From assembly GCF_002563955.1 (NCBI RefSeq), contig NZ_PDJE01000001.1, positions 3,038,001 through 3,102,000 of the forward strand: a stretch of 64,000 bases of DNA. Direction: 5' to 3'. Below the pieces are notes generated by a model. The model was given only the letters and a program-made list of their open reading frames with translations, did not search any database and had not been told where the DNA came from. This document shows, in pieces, positions 16,463-25,377 of this stretch (position 1 is the stretch's first letter; each line of letters opens with the position of its first letter). The DNA comes from Paramicrobacterium agarici (GTDB lineage Bacteria; Actinomycetota; Actinomycetes; Actinomycetales; Microbacteriaceae). The position numbers and the translations under genes are program-made.

Positions 16463-19359
16463 GCCGAACCTCCTCGAGAGCCGACGCTGACCTCGGCGTC
16501 ATCGAGCTGCCGATCGACCTCGCCGCCGAGGCTGCGCAGAATGTCGAGGATGAGCCCGACGACCACGAGGTAGACGCCGATGTCGAAGATCGTCGATGTG
16601 CCGATCGAGAGGTGCCCGAGCACCGCCACGTCGGCCTCGAGGTACGCCGAGGTGAGGGCGTCGGCGCCGAAGAACAGCGAACCGACAGCGGTACCCACAG
16701 CGAGCAGGATGCCGGCGCCGAGAATCTTGCCCGCGTCGACGGTGACGGCCTCCGCGAGCTCGAAGCGGCCGCCAGCGAGATAGCGAGCAATGAGCGCGAG
16801 CCCCGCGAGAAGGCCCCCCGCGAATCCGCCGCCTGGCTGGTTGTGTCCGACGAACAGCAGGTAGATCGACACGATGATCGCGGGGTGGAACAGCAGCCGC
16901 ACGACGACCTCGAGCAGAATCGAACGGTGCCGCAGCGACAGGGTGCGACCGGCGAAGATCCACGTGTGCCGCGTCTCGGTCTCGCCGTGAGCCGGCGCGA
17001 GCGGGTCGTGCACGACTTGGCGGCGACGCGCCGAGCGGCGCATGGCGCGAGCACCTGCGATGCGCGGCATCGCTCCCATGCGCCCCGACACGAACAGCAG
17101 GCTCGCGACTCCCGTCGCCACGACAACGAGCACGGAGATCTCGCCCATCGTGTCCCACGCGCGAATGTCGACGAGCATCACGTTGACGATGTTGCGGCCG
17201 TGCCCCTCGGTCACGGCGAGCTCCGGAAGGTCGACGGCGATCGTCTGAGCTTGACGCGCGGCAAGCGCGACGACGCCGACGATTCCCATTGTGAGGCCGA
17301 CGAGAGCGCCGATCAGCATCCGCCGTTTCTTCTGCACAGGCTTGTTGTGCTGCGCGATCTTGACGGGCAGCCGCCGCAGCACGAGCACGAAGATCACAAT
17401 CGTCGCCATCTCGACGAGCCCCTGCGTGATCGCGAGGTCGGGTGCGCCGTGCAGTGCGAAGAGCGCAACGAGACCGTAGCCCGTGATGCCGACCAGCAAC
17501 ACGGCGGTCATGCGCTGTTCGACCAGGGCGGCCAGGATCGCGGCGACGATCATGATGAGGCCGATAACCGGCTGCGCGGGGTAGTCGAAGAGGCGGATGC
17601 TGTCGGGCCACGTTCGGTTCATCGACAGCGTGAACACGACGCCGGCCACGAACACGACGAGGATCGTGGCGAGGTACTGCGAGAGACCACCGCGCTGGGC
17701 GAAGATCGTCGTGCGGGCGGCGAAGCGGTCGACGACGCTCAGCACGGACCAGTAGCCGCGCGACGCTTCTATCCAGTCGGGCACGAGGTCTTGCAGGCGC
17801 GCCACGGCGGTTCGCACGGCGAACAAGGCGAGACCGACGATGAGCACTCCGGCCGAGACGGCGAGCGCGGGCTGCAGGCCGTGCCACAGGGCGAGATGTG
17901 CCGACCCGGGGCCCGCGAAGCTCGCCGCGTAGACGCCGAGCGGTGCGTCGATCAGGCCGGGGGCGACGCCGAACACGATCGTCGCGACGGTGAGAATGAC
18001 CGGCGACACCATGAGTCCGCGGCTGCTGTGTGTGAGCGGAGTCGGCGCGCAATTCTCGCGGCGGGCGAATGCACCCCAGAAGAAGCGCGCCGTGTACGCG
18101 ACGGTGAGCGCAGAGCCGACCGCGGTTCCGACGAGGGCGACCCAGCCCCAGTCACTTCCCGCGAGCCCCGCGTCGATGAACGACGTGAACACGGCCTCTT
18201 TGGCGACGAAGCCGAATAACAGTGGAACGCCCGCCATTGAGAGGCACGCAACGGCCGAGACGCTCATGAGCACGGGCGCACGCCTGCCGAGGTCTGAGAG
18301 CTTTCGCCAGTCGCGTGTTCCCGTGCGATGGTCGATGATGCCGACCACGAGAAAGAGCGTCGCCTTGTACAACGCGTGCGCGAGCAGAAGCGCCACCGCG
18401 GCGAGGGCGGCATCATGAGTGCCGAATCCGGCGATCACGATCAAGAAGCCCAGTTGACTCACGGTGCCGTATGCGAGAACGAGCTTGAGGTCGTACTGCC
18501 GCAGAGAGCGCCATGCCCCGACGAGCATGGCCGCGAGCCCGAGAACGATGAGTGTCGGCATCCACCCCGGTGAATCTGCATAGCCTGGCGCGAATCGGCC
18601 GACGAGGTAGATGCCCGCTTTGACCATCGCGGCGGCGTGCAGGTACGCACTCACGGGGGTCGGAGCGGCCATCGCGGCGGGCAGCCAGAAGTGGAACGGC
18701 ACGATCGCCGACTTCGACAGCGCGCCGATGAGAATCAGAATGACGGCTGTCGCGACGGCCGGGCCCTCTTGCGGCTGGGCGACCATGGCGGCGATCGATG
18801 TCGTGCCGTTGGCGACGACCATCATCACGACTCCGACGAGCATGATGAGCCCGCCGAATGTCGTGACCAGCAGAGCCTGCAGCGCTGCACCGCGTGATTC
18901 TTTGCGGCCCGTGTAGTGCCCGATGAGCAGATACGACAGAACGCTCGTGATCTCCCAGAACATGAACAGCACGACGATGTCGTCGGTGATCACGAGCCCG
19001 TACATGGTGCCTGCGAACGCGAGCATGAGGCCCGCGAAGCGTCCGAGCCCCGGTTCGTCTGTCGAGAAGTAGTGTGCGCAATACAGCAGAACGAGCGCGC
19101 CGACTCCCGTGACCACGAGAGAGAGCAGCCAGGCCAGGGCATCGACGCGGAATGACAGCTCTACGCCGAGCGAGGGAATCCATGCATACGATTCGAGGGC
19201 TTCGTGCCCGTCGAGAATCGTCGGCGTCTGCAGCAGTGTGAGAACAAATGCCGCCAGCGGAACCAGGGCGATCACGAAGAACACCCGGGTCGAGAGCCAT
19301 CGCGTGAGATTCGGCGTGACAATTGACAGCACCAAGAATGCGGTCAAGAGCACTGCCAT
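16459..19359 (-). CDS. mnhA: Na+/H+ antiporter fused subunit MnhA-MnhB
   Basis: 966 aa. Residues 1 to about 780 are the NuoL-like MnhA part with many helices (FMFWEITSVLSYLLIGHYTG; KSAIVPFHFWLPAAMAAPTPVSAYLHAAAMVKAG); about 820-960 is the MnhB domain (SILLEVVVRLLFHPAIIVSIYLLFVGHNQPGGGFAGGL). The A-B fusion is usual in actinobacteria. First gene of the operon; GGAG lies six bases before the ATG. The complex swaps internal Na+ for external H+ and supports pH and salt tolerance. A TAGAAT at 19394-19399 (minus strand) could be its -10. Confidence 0.94.
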   Translation of the reverse strand: MAVLLTAFLVLSIVTPNLTRWLSTRVFFVIALVPLAAFVLTLLQTPTILDGHEALESYAWIPSLGVELSFRVDALAWLLSLVVTGVGALVLLYCAHYFSTDEPGLGRFAGLMLAFAGTMYGLVITDDIVVLFMFWEITSVLSYLLIGHYTGRKESRGAALQALLVTTFGGLIMLVGVVMMVVANGTTSIAAMVAQPQEGPAVATAVILILIGALSKSAIVPFHFWLPAAMAAPTPVSAYLHAAAMVKAGIYLVGRFAPGYADSPGWMPTLIVLGLAAMLVGAWRSLRQYDLKLVLAYGTVSQLGFLIVIAGFGTHDAALAAVALLLAHALYKATLFLVVGIIDHRTGTRDWRKLSDLGRRAPVLMSVSAVACLSMAGVPLLFGFVAKEAVFTSFIDAGLAGSDWGWVALVGTAVGSALTVAYTARFFWGAFARRENCAPTPLTHSSRGLMVSPVILTVATIVFGVAPGLIDAPLGVYAASFAGPGSAHLALWHGLQPALAVSAGVLIVGLALFAVRTAVARLQDLVPDWIEASRGYWSVLSVVDRFAARTTIFAQRGGLSQYLATILVVFVAGVVFTLSMNRTWPDSIRLFDYPAQPVIGLIMIVAAILAALVEQRMTAVLLVGITGYGLVALFALHGAPDLAITQGLVEMATIVIFVLVLRRLPVKIAQHNKPVQKKRRMLIGALVGLTMGIVGVVALAARQAQTIAVDLPELAVTEGHGRNIVNVMLVDIRAWDTMGEISVLVVVATGVASLLFVSGRMGAMPRIAGARAMRRSARRRQVVHDPLAPAHGETETRHTWIFAGRTLSLRHRSILLEVVVRLLFHPAIIVSIYLLFVGHNQPGGGFAGGLLAGLALIARYLAGGRFELAEAVTVDAGKILGAGILLAVGTAVGSLFFGADALTSAYLEADVAVLGHLSIGTSTIFDIGVYLVVVGLILDILRSLGGEVDRQLDDAEVSVGSRGGSA

Positions 19360-19875
19360 GCGCGTCTCCGAAATGTCGGCGGCGGTTTCTCCTTATTCTA
19401 CAGAGTCCACTACGCGCACTTCCGAGAAAATCGAGAGTAACTCTGCAGATGCCCAGAGAGGAATATTTCCGCCGATCGCGCTGTTGACGCCCCGAAATCC
19501 AGTGCGGTGAGACGCGGCGACCCCCATTGCCGTGCCGCGTCCCACCGCATCCGACCTCGCTGGCGTGCTCCCGAAGTCGGATCCCTGATGGGGCTCGGGT
19601 TTCCCATCAGGTATCCGGCTGCTCGTGACGAGCTTCCGGGCCACCGCTAGGGACGATGGCGTCCGTCGCGCCCACTCCTGTGTCGTGCGTGCGACGTCCT
19701 TCACTCTGAGAGAGGGCAGTATCGCGAGATTATGACGCGGGTTCGCAAATATTCTTTCTGGATATTTTCCCGCCGCTGGCCGACAATGGCCGACGGCGTC
19801 ATAATTCGCCGCTGACCGCATCTCTTAAGGGAGCAGCTCCTGCTTCGCCCCTTCGATCGCTGAGAGAATCACTCT
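19360..19875. other. 516-bp spacer between divergent mnhA and the sigma-factor gene
   Basis: No supported gene. It contains a possible mnhA -10 (TAGAAT, 19394-19399, minus), a 14-bp stem-loop (19579-19616), AT-rich patches near 19745-19770, and a short direct repeat GGCCGAC-AAT-GGCCGAC near 19778-19794. A 142-codon open frame on the minus strand (19393-19821) lacks codon bias and is rejected. Confidence 0.6.
19579..19616. repeat. Stem-loop, 14-bp arms with one mismatch
   Basis: GGATCCCTGATGGG at 19579-19592 pairs with CCCATCAGGTATCC at 19603-19616 save one position; the loop is ten bases. It lies mid-spacer, far from either start codon and without a T-run, so it is more likely a protein site or a structured RNA than a terminator. 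Confidence 0.5.
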
Positions 19876-21990
19876 ATGTTTGGTGCCAACGCCGCTGAGC
19901 CGTCGGACTCCCGTCTGATTGAGCGCACGCGCGACGGCGACGAGAGCGCGTACGCGGAGCTGTGGCGGCGGCATTCGGCGGCTGGTCTCACGGTTGCGCG
20001 GTCGATCACGTCGAGCCTCGACCACGACGACCTCGTGCAAGAGGCGTTCGTGCGCGTGTTCACGGCAGTGCGCAAGGGCGGCGGCCCCAAAGGAGCATTT
20101 CGGCCGTACCTCTTCACGACACTGCGCAACACCGCGGCCGAGTGGGGGCGCAAGCGACGCGAGACCTCGCTCGACAGGCTCGAATCGTTCGAAGACCCGG
20201 CAACCAGCGAGGCTGAGACCGAGGCGGCACTCGATCGCGGGCTGACCGCCAAAGCCTTCCGCAGTCTGCCCTCCCGCTGGCAGGAGGTGCTGTGGTACTC
20301 AGAGGTCGAGCAGATGACGCCCGCCGAGATCGGACCGTTGCTCGGCATGAAGACGAACAGCGTCGCAGCGCTCACCTATCGTGCGCGCGAAGGTCTGCGG
20401 CAGGCCTGGATTCAGGCTCACATCAACTCGGCCGTTGAGGGGTCGGAGTGCCGCTGGACGCTGGAGCGAATGGGTTCGTACGCACGATCGGCTCTCGGCA
20501 AGCGCGACACCGTGCGGTTCGAGGAGCACCTCGACGAGTGCGCACGGTGCACGATCGTCGTTGCCGAGGCGAAGGCAGTTGGCTCGAGAATCGCACTTGT
20601 CCTGCTGCCGCTCGCGATCGGTGCGACGGGGGCGAGTTCGTATCTCGCGTGGCTGCAATCGGGGCAGGATGCTGCGGTCATGGCGATGCCCGCAGGACTC
20701 GCCGCGAGCGTCGGCGCACCGGCTGGCGCGGCCGGCGCAGGAGCCGCGTCCGGTGGCAGTGGTGGCGCGAGCGGAGGAGGAGCAAGCGGCAGCGCGGGCG
20801 GAGCAGGGACGACGAGTACCGGCCTTTCTGCGGGAGCCCTCGCGGTCGGCGGAACGGTGATTGCCGGCGTGCTGGCGGCAGCGGTAGCGGCGGCCGTCAT
20901 CTTCATTCCCACGCTGTCGCCGGTTGACGGCGACGCGCAGACGTCGCCACCGCAGGCTGCGGGGCAGCCGCCAGCCGTCGGGGACCCCGATGATGGCGCG
21001 GAGCTTGTGCTTCCCGACGAGAAGCTTCCACCTGAAGACAGCGTCCCGCCGGCCGACGACGCGCCGCCTGCCGACAGCCCTCCTGCTGCTGAGCCTCCTG
21101 CGCAAGACCCGCCGGTCGCGGCGCCGCCGGTGGACGAACCTCCGTCCGACGACGTGGACGACGCGGCTCCTCCATCGAAGCCGGACGACTCCGACGATGA
21201 CACGGTAAATCCCCCTCCCGGGGAGACACCGCTGGCCGCTCCCTCAGACATCGCGTACGACAACGGCGGCGGTACCTCGTACCCCGTGGTGTCAGGAACA
21301 GCGGCTCCCGGCAGTACGGTGACGCTCGCAATCACGTCGGCGGGCGAAGAGCCGACGACGCAGTCGACCGGAGAATCGGCGAGTCTCATGATGGCGCCGA
21401 CAGCTGCGTCTATCGAACCCCTCGTCGTCACTGCCGACGGGCAAGGAGCATGGGTGACGGAGCCCCTCAGATACAACCCCGGTGCCTACTCACTGACGGC
21501 GACGACAACGCTTGGTGAAAGATCATCTCCGGCGTCGGCTCCCGTCGAGTTCGTCGTAACGGCGTCTCCAGCCATCACGGGCGTCGGAGGCACTGCGCAC
21601 TGCAGCTTGGATCCCGCTACTGAAGAAATTGCCTGCGACGAGGCCACCGCTGTGGACATCACATCACTCACATTTGCGGGGACCAACAACGCGCCGGTGC
21701 AAATTACTCTGACGAACGGCGACGCGTCGCCGTTCGTATGGACGGCAGAGATCAGCGACGAGGGGACGCTGGCGTGGGAATTCGAGGACCCGCTTCCGGT
21801 CGAAGTTGCTCTGGGCGACACCGTGTCGATCGAGTACGTGGCGTCCGGTAGCGCGGTCCCGGGAACGTCGAGGCTTCTCTTGACCTATCTTGAAGATCCT
21901 GCCGTGGCTTCACCTGGATCTTCTGCAGCCGCATCCATCGACCCGCCCAGTCGCGCTATGCGTTCCGAGGATCTGGTCAGCGGAGCCTGA
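19876..21990 (+). CDS. ECF-type sigma factor fused to zinc-finger anti-sigma motif, membrane helices and an outer domain
   Basis: 704 aa in one frame. Residues 12-90 are sigma region 2 (DHDDLVQEAFVRVF), 118-180 region 4 (LPSRWQEVLWYSEVEQMTPAEIGPLLGMKTNSV, an HTH). Residues 192-225 contain C192 and H218-x3-C222-x2-C225, the zinc anti-sigma motif. Two hydrophobic stretches follow (about 237-260 and 317-345) with a Gly/Ala/Ser-rich linker between, then an acidic Pro-rich stalk (about 350-430) and a 270-residue Ig-like or cell-surface domain. So the sigma part would be held at the membrane by its own C-terminus and freed by cleavage or a signal; that mechanism is inference. Fused ECF groups are known in actinobacteria. 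Target genes unknown. Confidence 0.85.
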   Translation: MFGANAAEPSDSRLIERTRDGDESAYAELWRRHSAAGLTVARSITSSLDHDDLVQEAFVRVFTAVRKGGGPKGAFRPYLFTTLRNTAAEWGRKRRETSLDRLESFEDPATSEAETEAALDRGLTAKAFRSLPSRWQEVLWYSEVEQMTPAEIGPLLGMKTNSVAALTYRAREGLRQAWIQAHINSAVEGSECRWTLERMGSYARSALGKRDTVRFEEHLDECARCTIVVAEAKAVGSRIALVLLPLAIGATGASSYLAWLQSGQDAAVMAMPAGLAASVGAPAGAAGAGAASGGSGGASGGGASGSAGGAGTTSTGLSAGALAVGGTVIAGVLAAAVAAAVIFIPTLSPVDGDAQTSPPQAAGQPPAVGDPDDGAELVLPDEKLPPEDSVPPADDAPPADSPPAAEPPAQDPPVAAPPVDEPPSDDVDDAAPPSKPDDSDDDTVNPPPGETPLAAPSDIAYDNGGGTSYPVVSGTAAPGSTVTLAITSAGEEPTTQSTGESASLMMAPTAASIEPLVVTADGQGAWVTEPLRYNPGAYSLTATTTLGERSSPASAPVEFVVTASPAITGVGGTAHCSLDPATEEIACDEATAVDITSLTFAGTNNAPVQITLTNGDASPFVWTAEISDEGTLAWEFEDPLPVEVALGDTVSIEYVASGSAVPGTSRLLLTYLEDPAVASPGSSAAASIDPPSRAMRSEDLVSGA

Positions 21991-21995
21991 AGGAG

Positions 21996-22060
21996 AAGTG
22001 AGTTGCACGAAATGGCTGGCCCAGGAGCATCGCTGAATGACCACTTTCTGCAACTCACTT
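21996..22060. terminator. Possible bidirectional terminator, perfect 12-bp inverted repeat
   Basis: AAGTGAGTTGCA (21996-22007) and TGCAACTCACTT (22049-22060) are exact inverse copies enclosing 41 bases, in the gap between the convergent sigma-factor and MFS genes. Inner bases (GAAATGG/CCACTTTC) can extend the stem with a bulge. No clear T-run, so function is inferred from position. Confidence 0.5.
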
Positions 22061-23288
22061 ACGTGACAACCCGGCGGCGGCTCCGCAGCACGACAGCCAG
22101 CACAATCACGAGACCCACAACCGTGAGCGCCGCATTGACCAGCGGCAGCGACTGAATGCCCAGCCACGGCAGCAGCATCGCGCCGAGGAACGCTCCCCCG
22201 CTGATGCCCACGTTGAAGGCCGTCGTGTAGATCGCACTCGCCGTGTCACGAAAGCGCTCGCTCGCCGTCTGCAGCATCCTTGTCTGCAACAGCGGCGGCA
22301 CCATGCCGAATGCCAGCCCCCACACGGCGAGCGCGACCATCGATCCCCAAAAGCCACCGACCGTGAATGCGAGAGCCAGAACGGATGCTGCGACTCCGGC
22401 GAGCCCGATCACAATGCCGAGCCGCGTGCGGCGGGCGAACACCGTTCCTGTCAGAACGAGACCGATCGCTCCGGCGCCGCCGTAGACGAACAGCGCAATG
22501 CTGATGTACTCGGAGGGCACACCGACGGGGTCGAGCAGAAACGGCGTGACATACGTGTAGAAGGCGTAGTTGCCGATCATGATGATCGCGACGGTGACGC
22601 AGATCACGAGCACCGGAACGACAGTGGAATCGCGGCGCTTCGTGGCGCCAGCATCCTGTGCCTCGTGCTTCTCGCGGGCAACGGGAGCGAGCCAGAGCAG
22701 AACCGCAATCGCCCCCAGAATGAGGCCGGCCGAGATGGCGACGAACGCCCAGCGCCAGCCCACAGCATGCCCGAGTGCTGTCGCGAGCGGAACGCCGAGC
22801 ACGAGCGCGAGCGTGCCGCCCGCAAGCGTGAGCGACACGGCGCGGCTGAGGTTCTCGCGCGAGACGATGCGCGCGGCATACGCCGGAACGAGCGACCAGA
22901 ACAGGCCATGCGCGAGGCCGCCGACAATGCGCGCGACAACCACGAGCGCGTAGGTGGGCGCAAGTCCCGTGGCGAGGTTGGCGATGCCGAGCACAACGAG
23001 CACGGCAACGATGAGCGGCTTGCGCGGCAACCGTACGGTGAGCGCGGTCAGCGGTGCGCTCGTGATCACGACAGTGAATGCGAAGATCGACACGAGTAGG
23101 CCGATCTGACCCTCGGTGACGCTGAGCGCAGAACTCATCTCGGGCAGGAGCCCCGTGGGCGTGACCTCGCTCGTAATCGCGAGAAAGACGCCTGCCGAGA
23201 GCAGAATGAGCCCGAGCCACGGAAACGGCCGGCGGTCGGTGGGGATGCTCGCAGAACGCGGAGCAACAGGAATTGGGGAGGTAGTCAT
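22059..23288 (-). CDS. MFS transporter, AraJ/CmlR-like exporter
   Basis: 409 aa, 12 hydrophobic helices. The motif LTALTVRLPRKPLIV after helix 2 and RIVGGLAHGLFWSLVPAYAARIV in helices 4-5 are typical of the drug:H+ antiporter-1 and arabinose-efflux group. Start MTTSPIPV at 23288 was chosen as it precedes the first helix; the in-frame stretch up to 23450 is arginine- and serine-rich and unlike a membrane protein. Substrate unknown. A possible -10 TAGAAT is at 23402-23407 on the minus strand. A close relative lies at 25378-26610. Confidence 0.88.
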   Translation of the reverse strand: MTTSPIPVAPRSASIPTDRRPFPWLGLILLSAGVFLAITSEVTPTGLLPEMSSALSVTEGQIGLLVSIFAFTVVITSAPLTALTVRLPRKPLIVAVLVVLGIANLATGLAPTYALVVVARIVGGLAHGLFWSLVPAYAARIVSRENLSRAVSLTLAGGTLALVLGVPLATALGHAVGWRWAFVAISAGLILGAIAVLLWLAPVAREKHEAQDAGATKRRDSTVVPVLVICVTVAIIMIGNYAFYTYVTPFLLDPVGVPSEYISIALFVYGGAGAIGLVLTGTVFARRTRLGIVIGLAGVAASVLALAFTVGGFWGSMVALAVWGLAFGMVPPLLQTRMLQTASERFRDTASAIYTTAFNVGISGGAFLGAMLLPWLGIQSLPLVNAALTVVGLVIVLAVVLRSRRRVVT

Positions 23289-23521
23289 CGGAAGAATCCA
23301 ACAACGGCGTTCACTCGGGCGGGGAAGACCTGCGCCACCGAGTTCGACTTCGCGCCCATGTGCGCGCCCAGGGCTCGACGAGAATGCGTGAACCGCCACA
23401 TATTCTACGGCACAGCCCGATTTTCGCGACCCACCGGCGAGGCGCAGCATGGAAAGCTGTGTTTCTGCCGAGAATCACGGCATGATGGGTGCACTACATC
23501 ACTCGAACAACGAGGTGGAAA

Positions 23522-25207
23522 GTGAAAGCTAAATCATCGGCCGTGGGCCTCAGAACGCGCGAGACGTTCTCGGGGCGCAACGCCTTCATCTTCGCGGCGA
23601 TCGGATCCGCCGTCGGGCTGGGCAACATCTGGCGCTTCCCCTACGTCGCGTATGACAACGGCGGCGGCGCCTTCATTGTGCCGTACCTGATCGCGCTGGT
23701 CACGGCGGGAATCCCGCTGCTGTTTCTCGACTACGCCATCGGTCACAAGTTCCGCGGTTCACCGCCCATGGCGTTCCGGCGTCTGCACAAGAAGGCCGAG
23801 ATGTTCGGCTGGTGGCAGGTGCTGATCTGCTTCGTCATCGCCGTGTACTACGCCGTCATCATCGCGTGGGCCGCCTGCTACACCTGGTTCTCTGTCACGA
23901 AGGCGTGGGGGGACGACCCGGCGGGCTTCTTGATGGGCGAATACCTGCAGGTCGCCGACGAGGTGAACGTGCAGTTCAACTTCGTTCCCGGCGTGCTGAT
24001 TCCGCTCATTCTCGTGTGGGTCGCGGCCATCGCGATTCTCGCATTCGGCGTCCAGAAGGGCATCGCCCGCTCGGCGATGATCTTCATTCCGCTGCTCTTC
24101 GTGATGTTCATCATCCTTGTCGTGCAGTCGCTGTTCCTCCCGGGTGCCTTCGAAGGGCTCAACGCACTGTTCACGCCCGACTGGAGCCGCATGGCCGACA
24201 GCGGAATCTGGATCGCGGCGTACGGGCAGATCTTCTTCTCGCTCTCGGTGGCGTTCGGCATCATGCTCACGTACGCGTCGTATCTCAAGAAGAAGACCGA
24301 CCTCACCGGCAGCGGTTTCGTCGTCGGGTTCTCGAACAGCGGGTTTGAGATCCTCGCCGGAATCGGCGTCTTCGCCGCTCTCGGGTTCATCGCAACTCAG
24401 AACGGCCAGGCGGTCGACGAGGTTGCAGCATCCGGTATCGGTCTGGCGTTCATCGGATTCCCGACGATCATCTCGCAGGCTCCGGCGGGCGCTTTGCTCG
24501 GCGTGCTGTTCTTCGCCTCGCTCGTCTTCGCCGGCTTCACGTCGATGGTCAGCATCCTCGAAGTCGTCATCTCGGCGATCAAGGACAAGCTGGGCCTCGG
24601 GCGCGTCAGTGCGACGCTCTGGGTCGGCATTCCCATGGCGATCATCTCGATTCTGCTATTCCCCACGACGACGGGTCTCAACCTGCTCGACGTGACCGAC
24701 GCATTCGTGAACAGCTTCGGAATCGTCGCGGTCGCCCTGGTCGTCGTGATCTTCCTCACGGCGGGCTTCACGGCACTGCCGAAGCTGCGCGATCACCTGA
24801 ACAAGACGTCGTCGATTCGCATGGGCCGCACGTGGATGATGTTCGTCGGCGGAATCACGCCGATCATTCTCGGCTACATTCTCATCGACTCGCTGCAGAC
24901 GATGATCAGCGAAGGCTACGGCGACATGCCCGCGTGGTTCGTCGGCGTGTTTGGCTGGGGCATGGCGATCGCGCTCGTCGTTGTCGCGTACCTGCTGTCG
25001 AAACTGCCGTGGTCGTCGAAGTCAGCGCTTCACGATCCCGACATCGACGGCGAGCCGGTCTCAGCGCCGATTCTCGACCCCGAGATCGACGCGAAGGAAA
25101 TCGCGCGTCACGACGCAGAGACGGGCGAGTTCGCCGCCGCGAACGCACCCGATGAGCCTGCCGCAGCAACGAGACGCTCGGCGCGCAACGGAAAGGACAG
25201 GCCATGA
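23522..25207 (+). CDS. Sodium-dependent amino acid transporter, NSS family (MetP-like)
   Basis: 561 aa, 12 helices. FIFAAIGSAVGLGNIWRFPYVAYDNGGGAF at the N-terminus is the NSS sodium/substrate site of helix 1. The last 60 residues are a charged cytoplasmic tail. GTG 23522 follows a GAGG motif; an upstream GTG at 23489 in the same frame lacks a binding site. It overlaps by 4 bp a 37-codon gene for a MetS-type small subunit, an arrangement known from Corynebacterium glutamicum MetPS (methionine and alanine uptake). Substrate therefore possibly methionine or alanine, by analogy only. Confidence 0.9.
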   Translation: MKAKSSAVGLRTRETFSGRNAFIFAAIGSAVGLGNIWRFPYVAYDNGGGAFIVPYLIALVTAGIPLLFLDYAIGHKFRGSPPMAFRRLHKKAEMFGWWQVLICFVIAVYYAVIIAWAACYTWFSVTKAWGDDPAGFLMGEYLQVADEVNVQFNFVPGVLIPLILVWVAAIAILAFGVQKGIARSAMIFIPLLFVMFIILVVQSLFLPGAFEGLNALFTPDWSRMADSGIWIAAYGQIFFSLSVAFGIMLTYASYLKKKTDLTGSGFVVGFSNSGFEILAGIGVFAALGFIATQNGQAVDEVAASGIGLAFIGFPTIISQAPAGALLGVLFFASLVFAGFTSMVSILEVVISAIKDKLGLGRVSATLWVGIPMAIISILLFPTTTGLNLLDVTDAFVNSFGIVAVALVVVIFLTAGFTALPKLRDHLNKTSSIRMGRTWMMFVGGITPIILGYILIDSLQTMISEGYGDMPAWFVGVFGWGMAIALVVVAYLLSKLPWSSKSALHDPDIDGEPVSAPILDPEIDAKEIARHDAETGEFAAANAPDEPAAATRRSARNGKDRP

Positions 25208-25317
25208 GCGCATCCGCCATCATCATGATGCTCGTCGCGATCGTCACGGTGTGGGGCGGCATGGCCGTCTCGATCGTTCACCTCATGCGGCATCCCGAAG
25301 AGCACGACGACGAGTGA
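25204..25317 (+). CDS. Small subunit of NSS transporter, MetS family
   Basis: 37 aa, easily missed. One membrane helix (AIIMMLVAIVTVWGGMAVSIVHL, residues 5-27) then a short acidic tail, HPEEHDDE. ATG overlaps the stop of the NSS transporter gene by 4 bp. Single-helix partners of this type (MetS) are needed for activity of their NSS transporter in Corynebacterium. A terminator follows 14 bp later. Confidence 0.85.
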   Translation: MSASAIIMMLVAIVTVWGGMAVSIVHLMRHPEEHDDE

Positions 25318-25330
25318 TGCATCCGTGAAC

Positions 25331-25374
25331 ACGAGCGGGCGCTGCGGCATCAGCCGTCGGCGCCCGCTCGTTTT
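25331..25374 (+). terminator. Rho-independent terminator after the NSS transporter pair
   Basis: Perfect 12-bp stem ACGAGCGGGCGC / GCGCCCGCTCGT with a 17-base loop, ending in TTTT (25371-25374). It sits between convergent genes and may also end the MFS transcript from the other side. Confidence 0.85.
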
Positions 25375-25377
25375 CGT

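Noticed and set aside
14790-18219. Long plus-strand open frames (421 and 588 codons) across the Mrp operon
   Set aside because: Arg-, Glu- and His-rich antisense shadows of mnhD, mnhC and mnhA; real membrane-protein coding is plain on the other strand.
19393-19821. 142-codon minus-strand frame in the long spacer
   Set aside because: No codon bias, no motif and an inner 14-bp hairpin; it also overlaps the probable mnhA promoter.
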